DNA of 13,045 bases from Chitinophagaceae bacterium (lineage in GTDB: Bacteria; Bacteroidota; Bacteroidia; Chitinophagales; Chitinophagaceae): contig JANYEU010000082.1 of the NCBI GenBank assembly GCA_025362915.1, forward strand, positions 1 to 13,045, given 5' to 3'. The position numbers and the translations under genes were made by a program. Every line of letters starts with the position of its first letter. The stretch's first letter is position 1. Shown in pieces: positions 12,870 to 13,045 of the stretch. A model generated the notes under the pieces. That model did no database searches. It was not told the DNA's origin and saw only the letters and a list, made by a program, of their open reading frames with translations.

Positions 12870-13045
12870 TTGAAAAAGTTGAAAAAGTTGAAATGGGTCT
12901 TAATAAGTGCTACTGTTCAAGCAATTTTTTTTCTATCTCTTATTAATTGTAATGCCCAGAATTTTAGTTTAACTGGCTCTTTGGGTGTTAGCAATTATCA
13001 TGGGGATTTATCTAATGGAAGTACTCCAAATTTCTTACCCGACTA
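12870..13045 (+). CDS. Probable outer-membrane beta-barrel protein (5' end only)
   Basis: 58 codons visible, running off the window. The start is a TTG: an in-frame TGA at 12855 blocks extension and no ATG precedes the signal peptide. Three TTG codons occur in the near-tandem TTGAAAAAG at 12870, 12879 and 12888, so any of them could initiate. The N terminus (basic LKKLKKLK, hydrophobic 'WVLISATVQAIFFLSLI', then 'NCNAQ') is a signal peptide, probably cut after NAQ. The mature part opens 'NFSLTGSLGVSNYHGDLSNG', and the Gly-x-Ser-Asn-Tyr-x-Gly-Asp-Leu element is typical of the first strand of Bacteroidota outer-membrane barrel families. The exact family and any C-terminal OmpA domain lie beyond the edge. 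Confidence 0.7.
   Translation, partial: MKKLKKLKWVLISATVQAIFFLSLINCNAQNFSLTGSLGVSNYHGDLSNGSTPNFLPD

Noticed and set aside
12940..12960. Lipobox in the last gene
   Set aside because: The Cys is preceded by Leu-Ile-Asn, which does not fit a lipobox; cleavage after Asn-Ala-Gln is more likely.
1..13045. New multi-gene defence, mobile or biosynthetic system
   Set aside because: All genes longer than 50 codons fall into recognisable families with mostly housekeeping or envelope roles, and no toxin, nuclease, integrase or transposase signature was found.

Overview
The window looks like a stretch of chromosome from a member of the Bacteroidota, most probably a Chitinophagaceae-type organism. The grounds are a type 9 secretion system (T9SS) type B / CHU_C gliding-motility C-terminal domain at the left edge, a T9SS type A sorting tail on a second exported protein, several TAnnTTTG (-7) promoter elements, a YtxJ-type (bacillithiol system) redox protein, low G+C content and A-rich rather than Shine-Dalgarno leaders. 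The genus assignment is inference. Nearly every gene belongs to a recognisable family, and I see no phage, insertion sequence, CRISPR array, tRNA or rRNA.

Layout. 1-674 (+) is the C-terminal end of a large secreted protein. It is followed closely by an SDR oxidoreductase (688-1446) and a small three-helix membrane protein of CBU_0592 type (1534-1782). A 12-bp perfect inverted repeat lies over the convergent junction with the polyphosphate pair ppk1-ppx (- strand, 4757 down to 1805). Upstream of ppk1, behind a good intrinsic terminator, is a 569-aa exported protein with a T9SS type A tail (4900-6609, -). A 335-bp divergent spacer leads to a DUF218/YdcF membrane protein (6945-7703, +), which converges on a YigZ/IMPACT gene (7759-8355, -) across a heptad-repeat hairpin. 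Then come an exported histidine-phosphatase-like protein (8535-9095, +), an unusual array of nine 20-bp units (9199-9378), an EamA transporter (9424-10347, -), a second heptad-repeat hairpin, dapD (10451-11263, -), tsaC (11401-11973, +), a 39-aa lipoprotein and ytxJ (12125-12596, +), and the start of a probable outer-membrane beta-barrel protein running off the right edge.

How the genes relate. ppk1 and ppx, one base apart, form a polyphosphate synthesis/degradation pair. dapD supplies the lysine/diaminopimelate pathway and tsaC makes the t6A tRNA modification intermediate. The rest are largely envelope or export proteins with no obvious shared pathway.

The most interesting material is between genes. 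There are four repeat structures: two hairpins with different sequences but both built of AGT-anchored 7-bp words; a 20-bp-period array of imperfect dyads whose two end units resemble each other; and a 43-bp element present twice (40/43 identical), each copy upstream of a minus-strand gene. I did not find a convincing new multi-gene system; the repeats are the best candidates for undescribed biology.
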